Below are positions 43,151-54,175 of a stretch of 64,000 nt of DNA, piece by piece. This DNA comes from Saccharina japonica (lineage: Eukaryota > Sar > Phaeophyceae > Laminariales > Laminariaceae). Location of the stretch: positions 121,596 to 185,595 of the forward strand of contig MEHQ01001472.1 in NCBI GenBank assembly GCA_008828725.1. Direction: 5' to 3'. Under the pieces are notes generated by a model that saw only the letters and a list, made by a program, of their open reading frames with translations, was not told the DNA's origin and did no database searches. Every line of letters starts with the position of its first letter. Position 1 is the first letter of the stretch. Made by a program: the position numbers and the translations under genes.

Positions 43151-43690
43151 GGTAAGGCGATTTGGTCCGGTGCGGTCGGCTTCGGTGGCTGGTTGCGGAA
43201 GGCGGGAAAGGAAGTCGGCGTTGCCGTTGCTGGTGCCTTTGCGGTACTTGAGGACGAAGGAGTACGCCGAGAGGAACTCAATCCATCGCCGGACGCGAGG
43301 GTTAGTGTTCGCCACCTTGGCGATGATTCTCCAACGCCTTGTGTCCGAGTATAATGTGGAAGTTTGTGGACCAGAGTGTCCGCGCAGCCTTTTTATCGCC
43401 CAAACGATGCTTCCGCCCTCAAGATCGAGGGGCGTCCACGAACGTTCGGAGTCGAGGGTCCGCGGCTGACTGTAGATAGAGGACGGACGGAGCCGTCGGG
43501 CTGCTCTTGCTCCAGCGTGGCGCCGAAGCCGTCGAGGCTGGCGTCGCAGTATAGCCTGAAGGGGCGGGAGTTGTCGGCGACGGCATCCCAGTCTGGGTAG
43601 ACCAGGATCGGTGGTTTGGTGAGTCGCGAAGGATGTCGCGAACGGTGGTCTCCATGGCGGAGAGTGAAGTCGAACGGGTGCCCTGTTTCA
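43150..43690 (-). pseudogene. Retrotransposon RNase H region
   Basis: The C-terminal part is clear: RWIEFLSAYSFVLKYRKG then TSNGNADFLSRLP, the usual ending of Ty3-type RNase H (YRKGxxNxxADxLSR). The N-terminal part lies in a shifted frame around 43,400-43,690, so the active-site residues cannot be read in one frame. Confidence 0.7.
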
Positions 43691-44600
43691 GCAAGGCGTT
43701 AATCGGGCGAAGGCGCCGCGAAAGGTTGGGAAGGAACTTGCCGTAGTAGTTGATGCCTCCAAGCAGTGAGCGTACCTGCTTCTTATTTTTCGGCATGGGC
43801 ATCTTGACGAGGGCGGCGACCTTATCGGAGTTGGGGCTGAAGCCAGCCGGCGGTATGGGGCGCCCAGAAATTGGCGGTGGTGGCGCCAATTTTGGCTTGG
43901 CCAGGGGAAAGCTTGAGGTTGTGCTCCGCAGGCGCGCGAAAAGGGCCCGGATGTTGGTATAAGTGTGGTCGGAAGGGGTGGGGTCGAAGACGATGATGTC
44001 GTCGAGGTATGCGGCAACGCGTTCCAGGCCTTTGATGACCTCATTGAGACCTTCACGAACCAAGCCGGGTGAGGCGCTGCTGCCTTGCGGCATAACAAGC
44101 CATTCGATAGCCGGTTGGGTGTGCAGAACGCTGTCAGGGGGATGGTGTCCTTGTCGATGGTTATCTGAGTGGAAGGAGGAGACCAGGTCGTTACAGGGAA
44201 AATATACGGCTCTTTGCCCAAGGAGTCCAGGACCTCGTCGACGTGGGGGATGGGAGCTGTCCGAGGGAGCTGATGGCATTCAGCTTCTTTAGTTAATGGT
44301 GATACGGACGCCACCATCCTTCTTGGGAATGGCGATCATCGGGCTGGAGTATGGCGAGGTGAATATTGGATTAGGCCGGCGGCCAGGTATTGGTCGAGGA
44401 CGGCGTCCGCCTTTCTTGGCGAGGATGGGGTTGNTCCGGTATGGCGGGACGTAACCGGAGCGCTGTCCGGGGGCACGGAAATCTTGAAGGGTATGAAGGA
44501 ACAGGAGCCGAAGTCGGTCTTGAAGGTGGAGAAGACGTCCTGGAACTCGCAGAGGACGTCTCCCAGGTCGTCGATCACTGATGGCGACCATCCGAACCGT
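43690..44600 (-). pseudogene. Retrotransposon reverse transcriptase
   Basis: Fragments in two or three frames cover the RT fingers and palm: SPMIAIPKKDGGVRITIN (44,289-44,345), EWLVMPQGSSASPGLV, then RVAAYLDDIIVFDPTPSDH with the YLDD catalytic box at 43,998-44,009, and KNKKQVRSLLGGINYYGKFL of the connection. A frameshift near 44,287 places stops right after the ITIN motif. Confidence 0.85.
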
Positions 44601-44879
44601 GAAGGTCGAACATGACGTCGCGTAGGTGCAACGGCAGACGGTCCATGAGGCGCAGGAAGCTGGATCGTTGGTCGGTGTCGAGGCGTGCGAGCAGTTGTGG
44701 GCTCGGGGATTTCGTTCCGGTGGGGGGTCGGTATGGTGGTAGGTCGTCGTTGCCACAGGGATGTTGCGTGGAGGGCGTGTACGTTGGGGACGTCGGGGTC
44801 CGGGGGAAGGTGTCGGAGGCTGGAAGGGCACTTGCACCAGCGGGGAAGAGGAGGTGTCCAAGGAGGTCATCGGCTCAAG

Positions 44880-45970
44880 GTCGGTTGATCCCTGAGAGGG
44901 ATTGGTCTGATACCCGTCGGAGACGAATACTTGCCGTTCGGAAAGGGGATCCTCGCGGGGGAGCATGTTTACCATGTAATTCCCGGTGAACGCTGGGGCG
45001 CCTGACTGACGCACCAGGTTGACCATCGACGAGTGCTTGGTGTCGACGACAGCGAGATGGTGTTGGGTCCAGAAAACCGGAGGTGGTGACGTCGTTCGGT
45101 AGAACGGTCGTCCGGGATGAAGGCGGCTGCCCGTTGCGGTCGTGGTGGTGTAGGCCAAGTTCGCCGCGGATGGGCTGGTGGGGCTGGCGGGGAAGCGTGG
45201 TATACGAGCGTTGCTCGAAGCGCATCCAGCTGTCTCGCCCGAGGAGGATGGGGTGCTGCATGGTTCCTGCAGGAACGATGCACGCCCACACTGCAAGTGC
45301 GGCCGTAGGGGTTGTGGTCGTGGAGTCCGAGTGCGTAAACCGTATGCTTAGGCGGATGGAGGCAGAGGTGGTGAGGGGAGCGGAAATGCCAAATCCTCCC
45401 CATGAACGAGGAGGGGCGTGTCGTATGCACGCGTCCGAGGCAGAATGGGAAGCCTTCAGTCGATCCACCGCGGCAAGCGGTGATGAACGACTGGGGCGAA
45501 CCCGTGTCGAGCAGGGCTACGAGGCCACAGCGCTTGGTGGCGGTAGGTCCGCTATGCACCAGGACCTTCGTCGTGAATGACGAATCATCTATGGTGAGAA
45601 CACCATCGATGAGGCAAGGGCCATGCTCAGGTATCGGTCGTTGGGAGGCAGTTCGGCAGGTTGACGCTGCGGCGGAGACTGCAGAAACCGAGAGGAATTG
45701 GCTCACGGGTGGGGGGTCAGAGGTGAAGGGTGGCAGGGGAAGACCGAGCGGGGAAGTTGGCGTGGGTGCCGGGTGGGTAGGCACGCTGGTCTCATAAATA
45801 CGGTCGTGGGTGGGTGAAACTCGGGTGGAATGGGTCGGCGCGGAAGGTGGCTCGGGAGGGGCGGAAAGGGTGGTGGGCTGTGACCCGGGGCGTGAACGTT
45901 GGGGCGAAGGGACCAAGGTGTTGGCGAAGGTCCATCAAAATTCGGCCCAGCAGGTTTTGTCCGCGCCAAC
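44880..45970 (-). pseudogene. Retrotransposon Pro-rich N-terminal region and aspartic protease
   Basis: A Pro-rich start (MARTKPAGPNFDGPSPTPW) leads to the protease motif CGLVALLDTGSPQSFIT, with the DTGS active site; further on, in another frame, HPILLGRDSWMRFEQRS matches the end of retropepsins (ILGRD). A frameshift near 45,450 splits the domain. Confidence 0.72.
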
Positions 45971-45979
45971 GTCGAGNGG

Positions 45980-47006
45980 GTCGCGAGCCGAGGGGTGGTT
46001 GGCTTTGAAGCCGATGCCCCAGAGCGAGGTCGTGTGGGCTGGCCTCGGCAAGAGTGCTGGGTGCCGGTGGCCGCGAGCGCTTGTCGCAGAGCCCGGGTTG
46101 CTCCGATACTTGTGCCAGTTGGACACAGGGTCCATCCGCCGAAAAATAAGAAACACTGACTTTGAAAGTACGTGCACTGCTGTACTGCTGTACATAGGTA
46201 AGCATATCCTGTTTAAGCAATGGAAACAAAGAGAAATCTACGGGGCATTGGGTACACGTACTCAAGCCTGAAGCCATGAACGCTACGCTAAGGAGCAACG
46301 TGTTATTATCGCACAAAAATCGGTACGCGTCGGCACGTGTTATATTTAGGAAAAAACAAAAATCCAGAGAACAACCTGACCTGGGTACGTCTCAAAAATG
46401 AAGGACGCGCGAGGGGGACGTAGTAGAGGGCATAAAATTTGCAAGCGTACTAGCCGATCGCATGCATCAAGAGAGCGCGCTCATTACTGAGTCTGGACGG
46501 CGTGCATATGCGCCTCGAAATCAACGGGAGGAGCAAGTGGTCGCTGGTACTACGACTACTACTGCTACGGTTTAGGTACACGCGCAGGTTTTAACCCACA
46601 CGTGTACACGTCTCATCATACGGTAGCTCCTCACAGACAGTGTACGGTTTTATACCATGACATCGAGAGCTGTAAGAGAGAAAACGAAAGTAACTACAGT
46701 AATGGGCTACGAAATGCTCTACTTCGTACCAGGTACTTGGGCTACAGCGCTGCTCGTAGTGAGACTGTACCCTCTACGCGCGGAGAAGCCACTGCCTACA
46801 GCACTAAGGAAAGCAATGCATGTTGCCTCGCTCACTCGTGTTGTGCTTGTTGGCTACGTGCTACCCTGCTCTACTAAGCTGGAAATAAAATAAAGGTACA
46901 AATAAAAGGACTTCTTCTATTCAACCATGGGAAATAAAAACCAGAGGAAGAGAAAAAAAACAAAATCTCACATAGGGAAGAGAAGTGGAGGTGATCCAAG
47001 CTCAGC
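45980..47006 (-). other. 5' part of the retrotransposon, gag not recognised
   Basis: Between the Pro-rich pol start and the primer-binding site no CCHC knuckle or capsid-like motif is visible. An open frame at 45,792-46,316 lacks recognisable domains. Gag may be deleted or too degraded. Confidence 0.45.
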
Positions 47007-47025
47007 GGTCCTGCCGACGACGCCA
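47007..47025 (-). promoter_or_regulatory. Candidate primer-binding site
   Basis: On the minus strand TGGCGTCGTCGGCAGGACC begins two bases after the LTR end. TGG at the start is complementary to the CCA of a tRNA, as expected for a PBS. I cannot say which tRNA it pairs with. Confidence 0.55.
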
Positions 47026-47027
47026 GG

Positions 47028-47719
47028 TGTGAATGATGACCGAGTAGAGACGATGATAGAAGGGAATGGAAGCGGGTTCGTTGCTTGAGCTTGAAGCAAG
47101 CTTCTTCTGTGTGAAGGTGACCGAGTAGGACGATGATAGAAGGGAATGGAAGTACGCTGGTTCGTTGCTTGAGCTTGAAAGCGAGCTTCTTCTTCGATAT
47201 GGAAAGACCTCTTGTTATTATTATTTAACCTCTGATGATGACTGGAAGATGAGGGGAAAGATGAGAAGACGAGGGGGCTGAAAAGAGAAGTGACCTGGCT
47301 GGGGGGGGGGGGAGTCTGCCTGAGAGCAGACTCTTTTACTCGATCGGCTTAACGGGAGATTACAGTACTTCCTTGCCAACAACCCGTTAATCGGATAGCT
47401 ACAGCAGCCACTGGAACTTTCCTGTGGTGTTTAGCCATTCTGAAGAAACATCTGTTCTGTCCAACGGATAATACCATATCCTATCCAAGGGGTAATATCG
47501 TTCCCGTGATATTCTAAGCGCTAATCCTACGAGATATCTCGTCCTTAGGAAGCTTCTAGTGCTTAGAATCCTCCTATGGACTTATAAAGCTTCTGTGCTA
47601 CGGCCTATCTGATGTACCCAAGGAAACTTCTGTATACGAGAACAATCTTAGCGCCACTAGGCTCTTCACCTGTATGATATTCTATCAATCATCTATAGCC
47701 GTAAGGACACCACATCACA
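47028..47719 (-). repeat. 5' LTR of the retrotransposon, with internal duplication (692 bp)
   Basis: It matches the left LTR from about 47,110 to 47,719, but has an additional 82-bp near-copy of its first part (47,028-47,109, repeated at 47,110-47,190). The duplication lies on the LTR side of the PBS, so the LTR end is more likely 47,028. The left LTR lacks it, so it arose after insertion. Confidence 0.8.
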
Positions 47720-47863
47720 GTACGCAGTCCTTGTCAGCTTTTGCTCCGCTTGCCGCCCGGCCCGGCCCAACATCCCAACCCAACCTAACCCATCCCCCCC
47801 TCCCTCTCCGCACGCACGCACGCCTCCATGTTATCGTCGGTTCGTACAACGATCCGGGGACAG

Positions 47864-47950
47864 GTCTGGGATTTAAAGCATCGGCCTGCCTTTTTGAGGG
47901 CGTTCGAGCGTTTCGATCCGGAAGGGTGGGGGCACATCCCTGCATCTGAC
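47864..47950 (+). CDS. Exon 23: degenerate EF-hand
   Basis: Twenty-nine codons, phase 0. VWDLKHRPAFLRAFERFDPE then GWGHIPASD reads as an EF-hand helix and loop with D, E, W, H at 1, 3, 5, 7 and a final D; it lacks several calcium ligands. The acceptor GGGGACAG lies 140 bases after the end of the retroelement. Donor GAC|GTGAGA. Confidence 0.75.
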
Positions 47951-47959
47951 GTGAGAGTT

Positions 47960-48250
47960 GTGTAGGCAACGCCACCTTTTAGGGGTGGTGGCTTATTTTC
48001 TGAGCTCCGTGACACGAGGAGCGCAATATTTCACCCGAAAACATGGCTTCGAGAGAAAGTCGGTTGTGGTCACGCGCTACCCGACGAAATTTTTCTATGC
48101 CACTAAAATTAGTAGTCCTAAAACAAATACATCAGACATACTTCGTATGGTACTTCGTTAAAAGTGAAAGGATCAAATGATCCCGGTAGTTGCTCAATTT
48201 GAGGGGCTCAACCGGCCAGAAAGTACTGAAGACTCATCCCACGGTAGGTA
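47960..48250. mobile_element. Family D/E fragment
   Basis: Contains GGGGTGGTGGCTTATTTTCT, GAGCTCCGTGACACGAGGAG and GAGGGGCTCAACCGGCC, similar to the ends of the GAGCTC-containing MITE family. Confidence 0.45.
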
Positions 48251-48901
48251 TATAGTAGGGGTGTGCAGTTAGGTGTTGCCTTTTGAGGCAATATTTTCTT
48301 ACTCACCCCAAGGGGCATATAGGTTGCAGTTAGTTCTTTCCTCCTGGGGCAATGTTTTCAGGCTTACCCCAAGGTACCAGGGGTGTCCAGTTACTTTTTG
48401 CCGCCTGAGGCAACATTTTCTGACTCACCCCATGGGATATAGGGGTTGCAGCTAGCTTTTTCCTCCTGAGGCATTTGTTTTTTACTCACTCCGAGGTATA
48501 TAGGGGTTGCAGTTAGTTTTTGCCTCTTGAGGCAATATTTTCTGACTCGCCCCAAGGTATATAGGGGTATCAGTTAGTTTGTGCCTTCTGAGGGAATATT
48601 TTCTGACTCACCCCAAAAGGTAGGTATTTAGGAGTTGCAGTTAGTTATTTCCTTGTGAGGCAATATTTTGTGACCGGTTGAGCTTCTCAAGTGAGAAACT
48701 ACGGGGGAGAATGATAATTCTGCTCGTAGGTTTGTTTCAGAACTGGCTCCTATACTATAATCAGTATACTCAAGTATTGCCCGGGTTGAGCGAACAACCT
48801 TCTTCGATTTCATGTGGGGAGAGCTCAGGAAAATAAGCCGACACCCTTACAACGCGGCATTGCTCTGTGCAGCCCCTAGCTTCCCTGGGATGAGTCTTGT
48901 C
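48228..48901. mobile_element. TIR element carrying a tandem repeat (family E)
   Basis: Left end AAGACTCATCCCACGGTAG and reversed right end AAGACTCATCCCAGGGAAG are inverted repeats about 670 bp apart. Between them lie about seven units of a 60-75-bp tandem repeat (TATAGGGGTTGCAGTTAGTT, TTGCCTCCTGAGGCAATATT, TTCTGACTCACCCC). The element resembles the smaller one at 14,150 and the fragment at 58,760. Confidence 0.65.
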
Positions 48902-49704
48902 AGCCGTGGGAAATCGCCTCCCACTAGTTACACCACTGCAGAAAATTCAAGCTTTTAGAACTGCAGTCGCGTTTTGGGGTAACCAACTAGCGCTTGGGAT
49001 TACATTAGTATGGCACAGATTTTGCGGTAGTAAACAGCAGTATGTGCGCCACAGATATTTCGGCATAACCGAAAAGAGAAGACGAACGCCGGTGCAGTCG
49101 CATTTCTGACCCTTTCTCGCCCGTTCGGGGTCTCGGGGTCGGGGTCAGGGCTAGGGTTAGGATCAGGGTTAGAGATTGGGTCTTCCTACGCCCGTGTCTT
49201 AAGCTCACTATCGGAGGGTACTTCTTGGCCCAGGGGTTGGGTTTTGATGTACGCCCGTGCCTTGGTTCCGCCGTCGGAAGTACGTGCTATTCTAGCCCAC
49301 ACCATCATAAACATTCAACGGCATGACCCCAGGACGATCTTTATATATCCGAATCCGTTGTCACCCCCTTTAGAATTGCACCGACGCTTCGATTCTTAGA
49401 ATGAGCACGGGAAGCATTTTTGCACGTGATAAAACAAGTAGAGCCCATAAAAAGAGCCACCTTCTCATCATGCCCTCCTACGCGTCCGAATCACTCGTGG
49501 CACGCCTCAACACATGTTTATTTTTGGGCATGCTTGCTACGTATATGTAATCGGGATCTTGATAATCGTGGTGTGTTTTTGTGGCGGGCGACGGACCGGT
49601 AAAACAAACTTCAGTTCGTTCACGTCACGTCGCATATAGGCGGCTGAGTATGTTATGCTTTTCTCACACCGTTTTTTATTTTATAATACTACACAACATG
49701 TCAC

Positions 49705-49820
49705 CATTATGGGGGACAATAGTAAATAAGACCATTCATTGTTAGCAAAAATAGGAAAGTATATAGGTTTTTGTATTTACCGTAGGTCCTATTTACTACG
49801 ATTATGGCTCCCCGTAATCC
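49705..49820. mobile_element. P-family MITE
   Basis: Left end ATGGGGGACAATAGTAAATA and right end GTCCTATTTACTACGATTAT then GGCTCCCCGTAA, with internal GTTAGCAAAAATAGG and TTTTTGTATTTACCGTAGG. Confidence 0.68.
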
Positions 49821-49918
49821 ATTTCGGGTAAAAGTGGTATCTGGTACCTCGGCAATAATTTGACACCCAAACCCCACGCTGTGATGTTCTCTGTGGCTCC
49901 TGTGTTTTTCTTTTCAAG

Positions 49919-50002
49919 ATTGGGGACCTAATGGCGCAGCTGCGACTGCCGGAGGCGATCGACGAGGGTACCGTCAAAGCGGTGACAGACGCGCTCGTTA
50001 AG
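49919..50002 (+). CDS. Exon 24: helical partner of the degenerate EF-hand
   Basis: Twenty-eight codons, phase 0. IGDLMAQLRLPEAIDEGTVK then AVTDALVK looks like the exit helix and next entering helix of an EF-hand pair. Acceptor TTTTCTTTTCAAG, donor AAG|GTTCAT. Confidence 0.78.
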
Positions 50003-50541
50003 GTTCATATATACATACCAGGGTACAAGTTACCGAATCACACACGTGTTCCTCCGATTTTTTTTAATTTCGTGGAATGTTTCTGAGTGGTAAAATGTTG
50101 AATCTCATGCCGCACATTGTCCGATGGTAAACACAGTGATGATTGCAATGACTAGGGGATTGGAATGGGCATCTCCGCCCCAATGGTGGGTACACCATAA
50201 TTTTGATTTTAAGCAACAACGTATCTATGAGATGGCTGACGTCGACACAGTTAAGCTCTCCCTATGCCGTACGAGACCCTGTTGCTTACGGGTGCTCTAC
50301 ACTGTGCTCTCGCACGATGACGATGTGCACTATTTCGCACTAGATTCCTAGACATTTACCCTTGAAAGAGTCGGTCGAATTCCTTCGTACAGTAGCTATA
50401 TTACATAAAACAAATATTTACACCGTATAGCCGAACATGTCTCACACGCCAAACGTGACACCAATTACTTACATGACACTGACATTGACAATGACACCAA
50501 TGACGACGACGATGACCACGATGTTCCTTCCGCTCCCTCAG

Positions 50542-50661
50542 GCGGCGGACAGCGAGCGACGGGAGCAGAAGAAAGCGGCGGCGAGGGCGGCGCGACGGTC
50601 AGGCCTAGATCAGGCGCTGTCCGCGCCTCGGCCTTTTACAGTCGGTAGCGGAGAGAAAACG
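50542..50661 (+). CDS. Exon 25: basic/Ala-rich linker
   Basis: Forty codons, phase 0. AADSERREQKKAAARAARRS then GLDQALSAPRPFTVGSGEKT. Acceptor CGCTCCCTCAG, donor ACG|GTGAGT. Just before it a (ACCAATGACGACG)-type low-complexity run occurs in the intron. Confidence 0.8.
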
Positions 50662-50900
50662 GTGAGTTCGTTACCAACGGCTGTCATTGTCGCGTTGCTA
50701 TCCGACCATGTTGCAGCATGGGCTTTATAAATAAAAATAGCGGGGTTTTGTAGTGGTAATCCGAGGGGAAAGCGTCTTCGGGTGAAAAGAGCCCGTAAAA
50801 ATGGCCAAACGTGTTTATGTAGCACGCACAGCTGTAGGCCCTGTAGGGGTGTGTGTACCCATGCCTTCTGAGGCTTCTCAGTCGAGGAGCTCTACATCAT

Positions 50901-51595
50901 AGCCCTTCACGGGTCAGGAGCATTTTGAAATCTCATGGGTCGGGTCGGGTCGGGTCGGGTCGGGTCGGGTCGGGTCGGGTCGGGTCGGGTCGGACCGGAT
51001 CGGGTCGGACCGGGTCGGATCGGGTCGGACCGGGTCGGATCGTGTTGGACAGGGTCGGACCGGGTCGGACCGGGTCGGAACAGGTCGGACCGGGTCGGAC
51101 CGGGTCGGACCGGGTCGGACCGGGTCGGACCGGGTCTGACCGGGTCGGACTGGACCGGACCGGACCGGACCGGACCGGACCGGGTCGGGTCGGACCGGGT
51201 CAAGTCGGATCGGACCGGGTCGGACCGGGTCGGAACGGGTCGGACCGGGTCGGACTGGGTCGGACCGGGTCGGAACGGTTCGGACCGGGTTGGACCGGGT
51301 CGGACCGGGTCGGACCGGGTTGGATCGGGTCGGACCGGGTCGGATCGGATGGGGTCGGGTCGGGTCAGACCGGGTCGGGTCGGGTCGGGTCGGATCGGAC
51401 CGGGTCGGACCGGGTCGGACCGGGTCGGGTCGGGTCGGGTCACCAAGTATCGGATCAGATCGGATCGAAGTGGATCTGAATGGCTCGAATCGGGGATCGG
51501 ACCGGATCGGATCGGATCGGGTCGGGTCGCCCTTTTCCGGCCCCATCCGGCCCGACCCGACCCAACCCGACCCGACCCGACCCGTGAACAGCCCT
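50901..51595. mobile_element. TIR element with expanded GGGTC core (copy 2)
   Basis: Left end AGCCCTTCACGGGTC and reversed right end GGGCTGTTCACGGGTC, the same termini as the 827-1651 element. The core starts as pure (GGGTC)n, becomes a mosaic of GGGTC and GGACC, and ends as inverted (GACCC)n. The inner left flank GAGCATTTTGAAATCTCA matches copy 1. All long open frames across it are repeat artefacts. Confidence 0.62.
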
Positions 51596-52178
51596 TCTCT
51601 GTACCGCACCCAACACTGGTTGTTAAATAAATTGAAAGTGTTACCCGACGAACAATCCCAAGACCTTCAACATGTAAATCAAAATAATGGAAACCTGAAC
51701 AACTTATTCCTGCATGCCATCTTCCATGTCTGAAGTCAATAGATTCTGGGTTTCCCCCATTATTATGTGTGGGTGGTATCATATGATTGGAGCAAGCGCT
51801 AACACGTAGTAGTCAGATGTCAGATGGAGTAATATTGAATTCCATGCCACAATAGTGGGCATGTATAGTAGTAGTTTCCCAGGTGAGGGTCTCCGCCCCG
51901 TTCTGTCGAATGTATGTTGGCCAGCGAAATACGCTACGTACCCCTGAACGAAGAATAGCAAAAGTACAACAACATGTGTTGCACACTCGCTGTATGTTGT
52001 TGTTTTCGTTGCCCTGGTTAGGACGGGCGTCAGATCGATACACTACGAACCTCAGCACTCAGCAAGGGCCTCGATTAATTTGTAGCGTGGTCGTGTGTCA
52101 AATCGTTGGAATAAACCTTCCGCGCTCCGCCGTGTCTCGCGATCGATTTGATCACGTGGGGGGTTTCCATTTCAACAG

Positions 52179-52310
52179 GTGGGCATGCTGCATTTTTGGC
52201 GGTGGCATCGCGGCGAGCACTTTCAGAAGAAGGCCAGCAAGAACTCGCGGTCTCGGAGGGAGCTCCACCGCCTCGCTTCGCAGCAGCGGAGGCGAGAGAA
52301 GACGGGCGAG
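52179..52310 (+). CDS. Exon 26: basic helical segment
   Basis: Forty-four codons, phase 0. VGMLHFWRWHRGEHFQKKAS then KNSRSRRELHRLASQQRRRE. Acceptor CATTTCAACAG, donor GAG|GTGCGA. Confidence 0.8.
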
Positions 52311-52559
52311 GTGCGAATGGGTAAAAACGATTAAACGTCCCGCGCGTCGTGCACGTTAATGATATGTTCTGCCTGACCTGTACAGTGGATAGCTCATGAT
52401 CTACCGGACAAGACCGTGATGTTTATCTGACGTAGATAATATTGATCTTCCGGAACATATCATGATAGTCACCTGACCTGGAGTAGATCGTACATATCGG
52501 TGGGGGTGGGGACATATACACACACGTCGAGCAGGTATTGATCTGCCTGCTTACGCACG

Positions 52560-52830
52560 CTACAATAGAGGTGCACCCTGTATTTTCTGCCTTATAAGGG
52601 TGGTGACTTATCACTTGACGAGCTCTAGACCTCACCCCGAAAAACTGATGTTTGGAGGGAAATAAAAGTGCTCGTACCCGATGTGAAAAAGCGACTGTAA
52701 CTGCAAATAAATGTGAAAAAATACTGCAACACAAGAATGAGATTCCGACGTTTTTGGGTTAAGTATCCCCGCCGTTCAGAAAAACGTTTCTGCCAAAAAA
52801 CGGTGTACCTCCGACTGGTGCTACGGTAGG
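52560..52830. mobile_element. Family D MITE
   Basis: Left end GCTACAATAGAGGTGCACCC; right part GTGTACCTCCGACTGGTGCT. Internal AAGGGTGGTGACTTATCAC, GAGCTCTAGACCTCACC and GGGTTAAGTATCCCCGCC correspond to the copy at 30.17 kb. Confidence 0.62.
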
Positions 52831-53865
52831 GGGGGGGTAGCCTGATTTTTACTACAACGTTTACTCCACTCGGAAGAGTGACTCTATACCTCGCTCAAAA
52901 CAAGAGGCAGGAAGATGTTGGTGTCGCAGAGTAGCAAGCATACCATGGTGGTGCATATCTCGACAGCGTAAAGCGGTGAAACTTATATAATCGCGAAGAA
53001 ATATGGTGGTCACTCGGCGGAGTGGCTCTCATCCGCTGAAAATAATGGACTCTAAAGCGACCCCTCTACCGTAGCACCAGTCCTCTATCGTTGCGCGCTT
53101 CTGATGTAGAAAATGATCTTCTGGACAGGTCATGAGCTGTACATGACCTAGATCGTACAGATCGGTTGCTGGAGACGTACCCACATGTTGGGCAGAGCAT
53201 GGCCTGCCTGACCTAGGTTGTACAGATCGGTGCGTTAGAACATACCATACCCACCCATCAGATATACAGCATGGTCTAGATCGTGGAGATCGGTGGATTG
53301 GGGACATACACACACTTCGCCAGACATATCATGATCTGCCGGGCCTAGGTCGTACAGATCGGTGAAATTGCACGTTTGTACATAGCATTTTTTACGTGTA
53401 ACAACGTGTACAGTTCGCACAGCTCGTGCCAGATCAGGCTTACAAAGTGCTTACAAACTCGGGCCCACGCATGGCAACTTGACCACGCGCTGTACACCAC
53501 TACATGCTTTCGAAAACATGGTACATGATATTTATTTATTTTGTTCCTATAGAAACTTCCAGATATGATGCAGATCCGTACGTGGAAATTATCTATGACC
53601 TTTACAATGATTCTGATCGGACATACATGTCCTATGTGCGAAACGTTCTCACGAGGGACACAAGTACATGTCACGGTTTGAACATGGCAATGTAGAACCG
53701 TGAGTGCTACCGCTGCAACAAGGTGGACGACACACGTTGATTCCGCACTTTGCCGACGAAGGAGTTGTTCCGAACTAAAATTAAGAGTAGTGGGCCCGGC
53801 GTCCCTGGCGACCAACCATGGTGTGGAAACAAAGTGGATATGATTACTACACTTGTGTCCCCCGC

Positions 53866-54060
53866 ACCGTACCGTACCGTACCGTACCGTACCGTACCGT
53901 ACCGTACCGTACCGTACCGTACCGTACCTTACCGTACCGTACCGTACCGTACCGTACCGTACCGTACCGTACCGTACCGTACCGTACCGTACCCTACCCT
54001 ACCCTACCTTACTCTACCCTACCCTACCCTACCCTACCGTGTCCTACCCTACCCTACCCT
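53866..54060 (+). repeat. (ACCGT)n to (ACCCT)n pentanucleotide array
   Basis: About 25 ACCGT units grade into ACCCT/ACCTT units, ending 100 bases before exon 27. Open frames through it (for example 53,750-54,212) encode only VPYRT-type repeats and are not genes. The pyrimidine-rich part is the only candidate polypyrimidine tract for the next exon. Confidence 0.82.
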
Positions 54061-54175
54061 ATTCTTCCCTACCCTATCCTATCTACCCTACATTACTGTA
54101 CCTTGACCGTACCGTAACCCTACCCATCCTTCGTCTCCAACCATACCGCAACCAACCTTGCTCGTCGATCGGGAG

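Larger units (their letters stand above)
38052..47719 (-). mobile_element. Ty3/gypsy-type LTR retrotransposon, degraded, antisense in intron 22
   Basis: Two LTRs (38,052-38,664 and 47,028-47,719) have TGTGA...TCACA ends and are flanked by GTAC at both sides (38,048-38,051 and 47,720-47,723), a 4-bp target duplication. On the minus strand the order is LTR, primer-binding site, Pro-rich region, protease, reverse transcriptase, RNase H, integrase, C-terminal domain, LTR: the Ty3 order (integrase last). No gag with a zinc knuckle was recognised. Frameshifts break the protease-RT and RT regions, a TAG interrupts integrase and a catalytic Asp is changed, so it is not autonomous. Three single N (42,559, 44,434, 45,977) mark uncertain bases. 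Antisense orientation is common for intronic LTR elements because it avoids their splice and poly-A signals. Confidence 0.88.

Noticed and set aside
42418..45580. Several plus-strand open frames over the retroelement
   Set aside because: Antisense shadows of GC-rich pol sequence; the minus strand carries the recognisable motifs.
48240..48680. Regularly spaced direct repeats that could suggest a CRISPR-like array
   Set aside because: Units are contiguous and imperfect with no unique spacers, and the context is eukaryotic.
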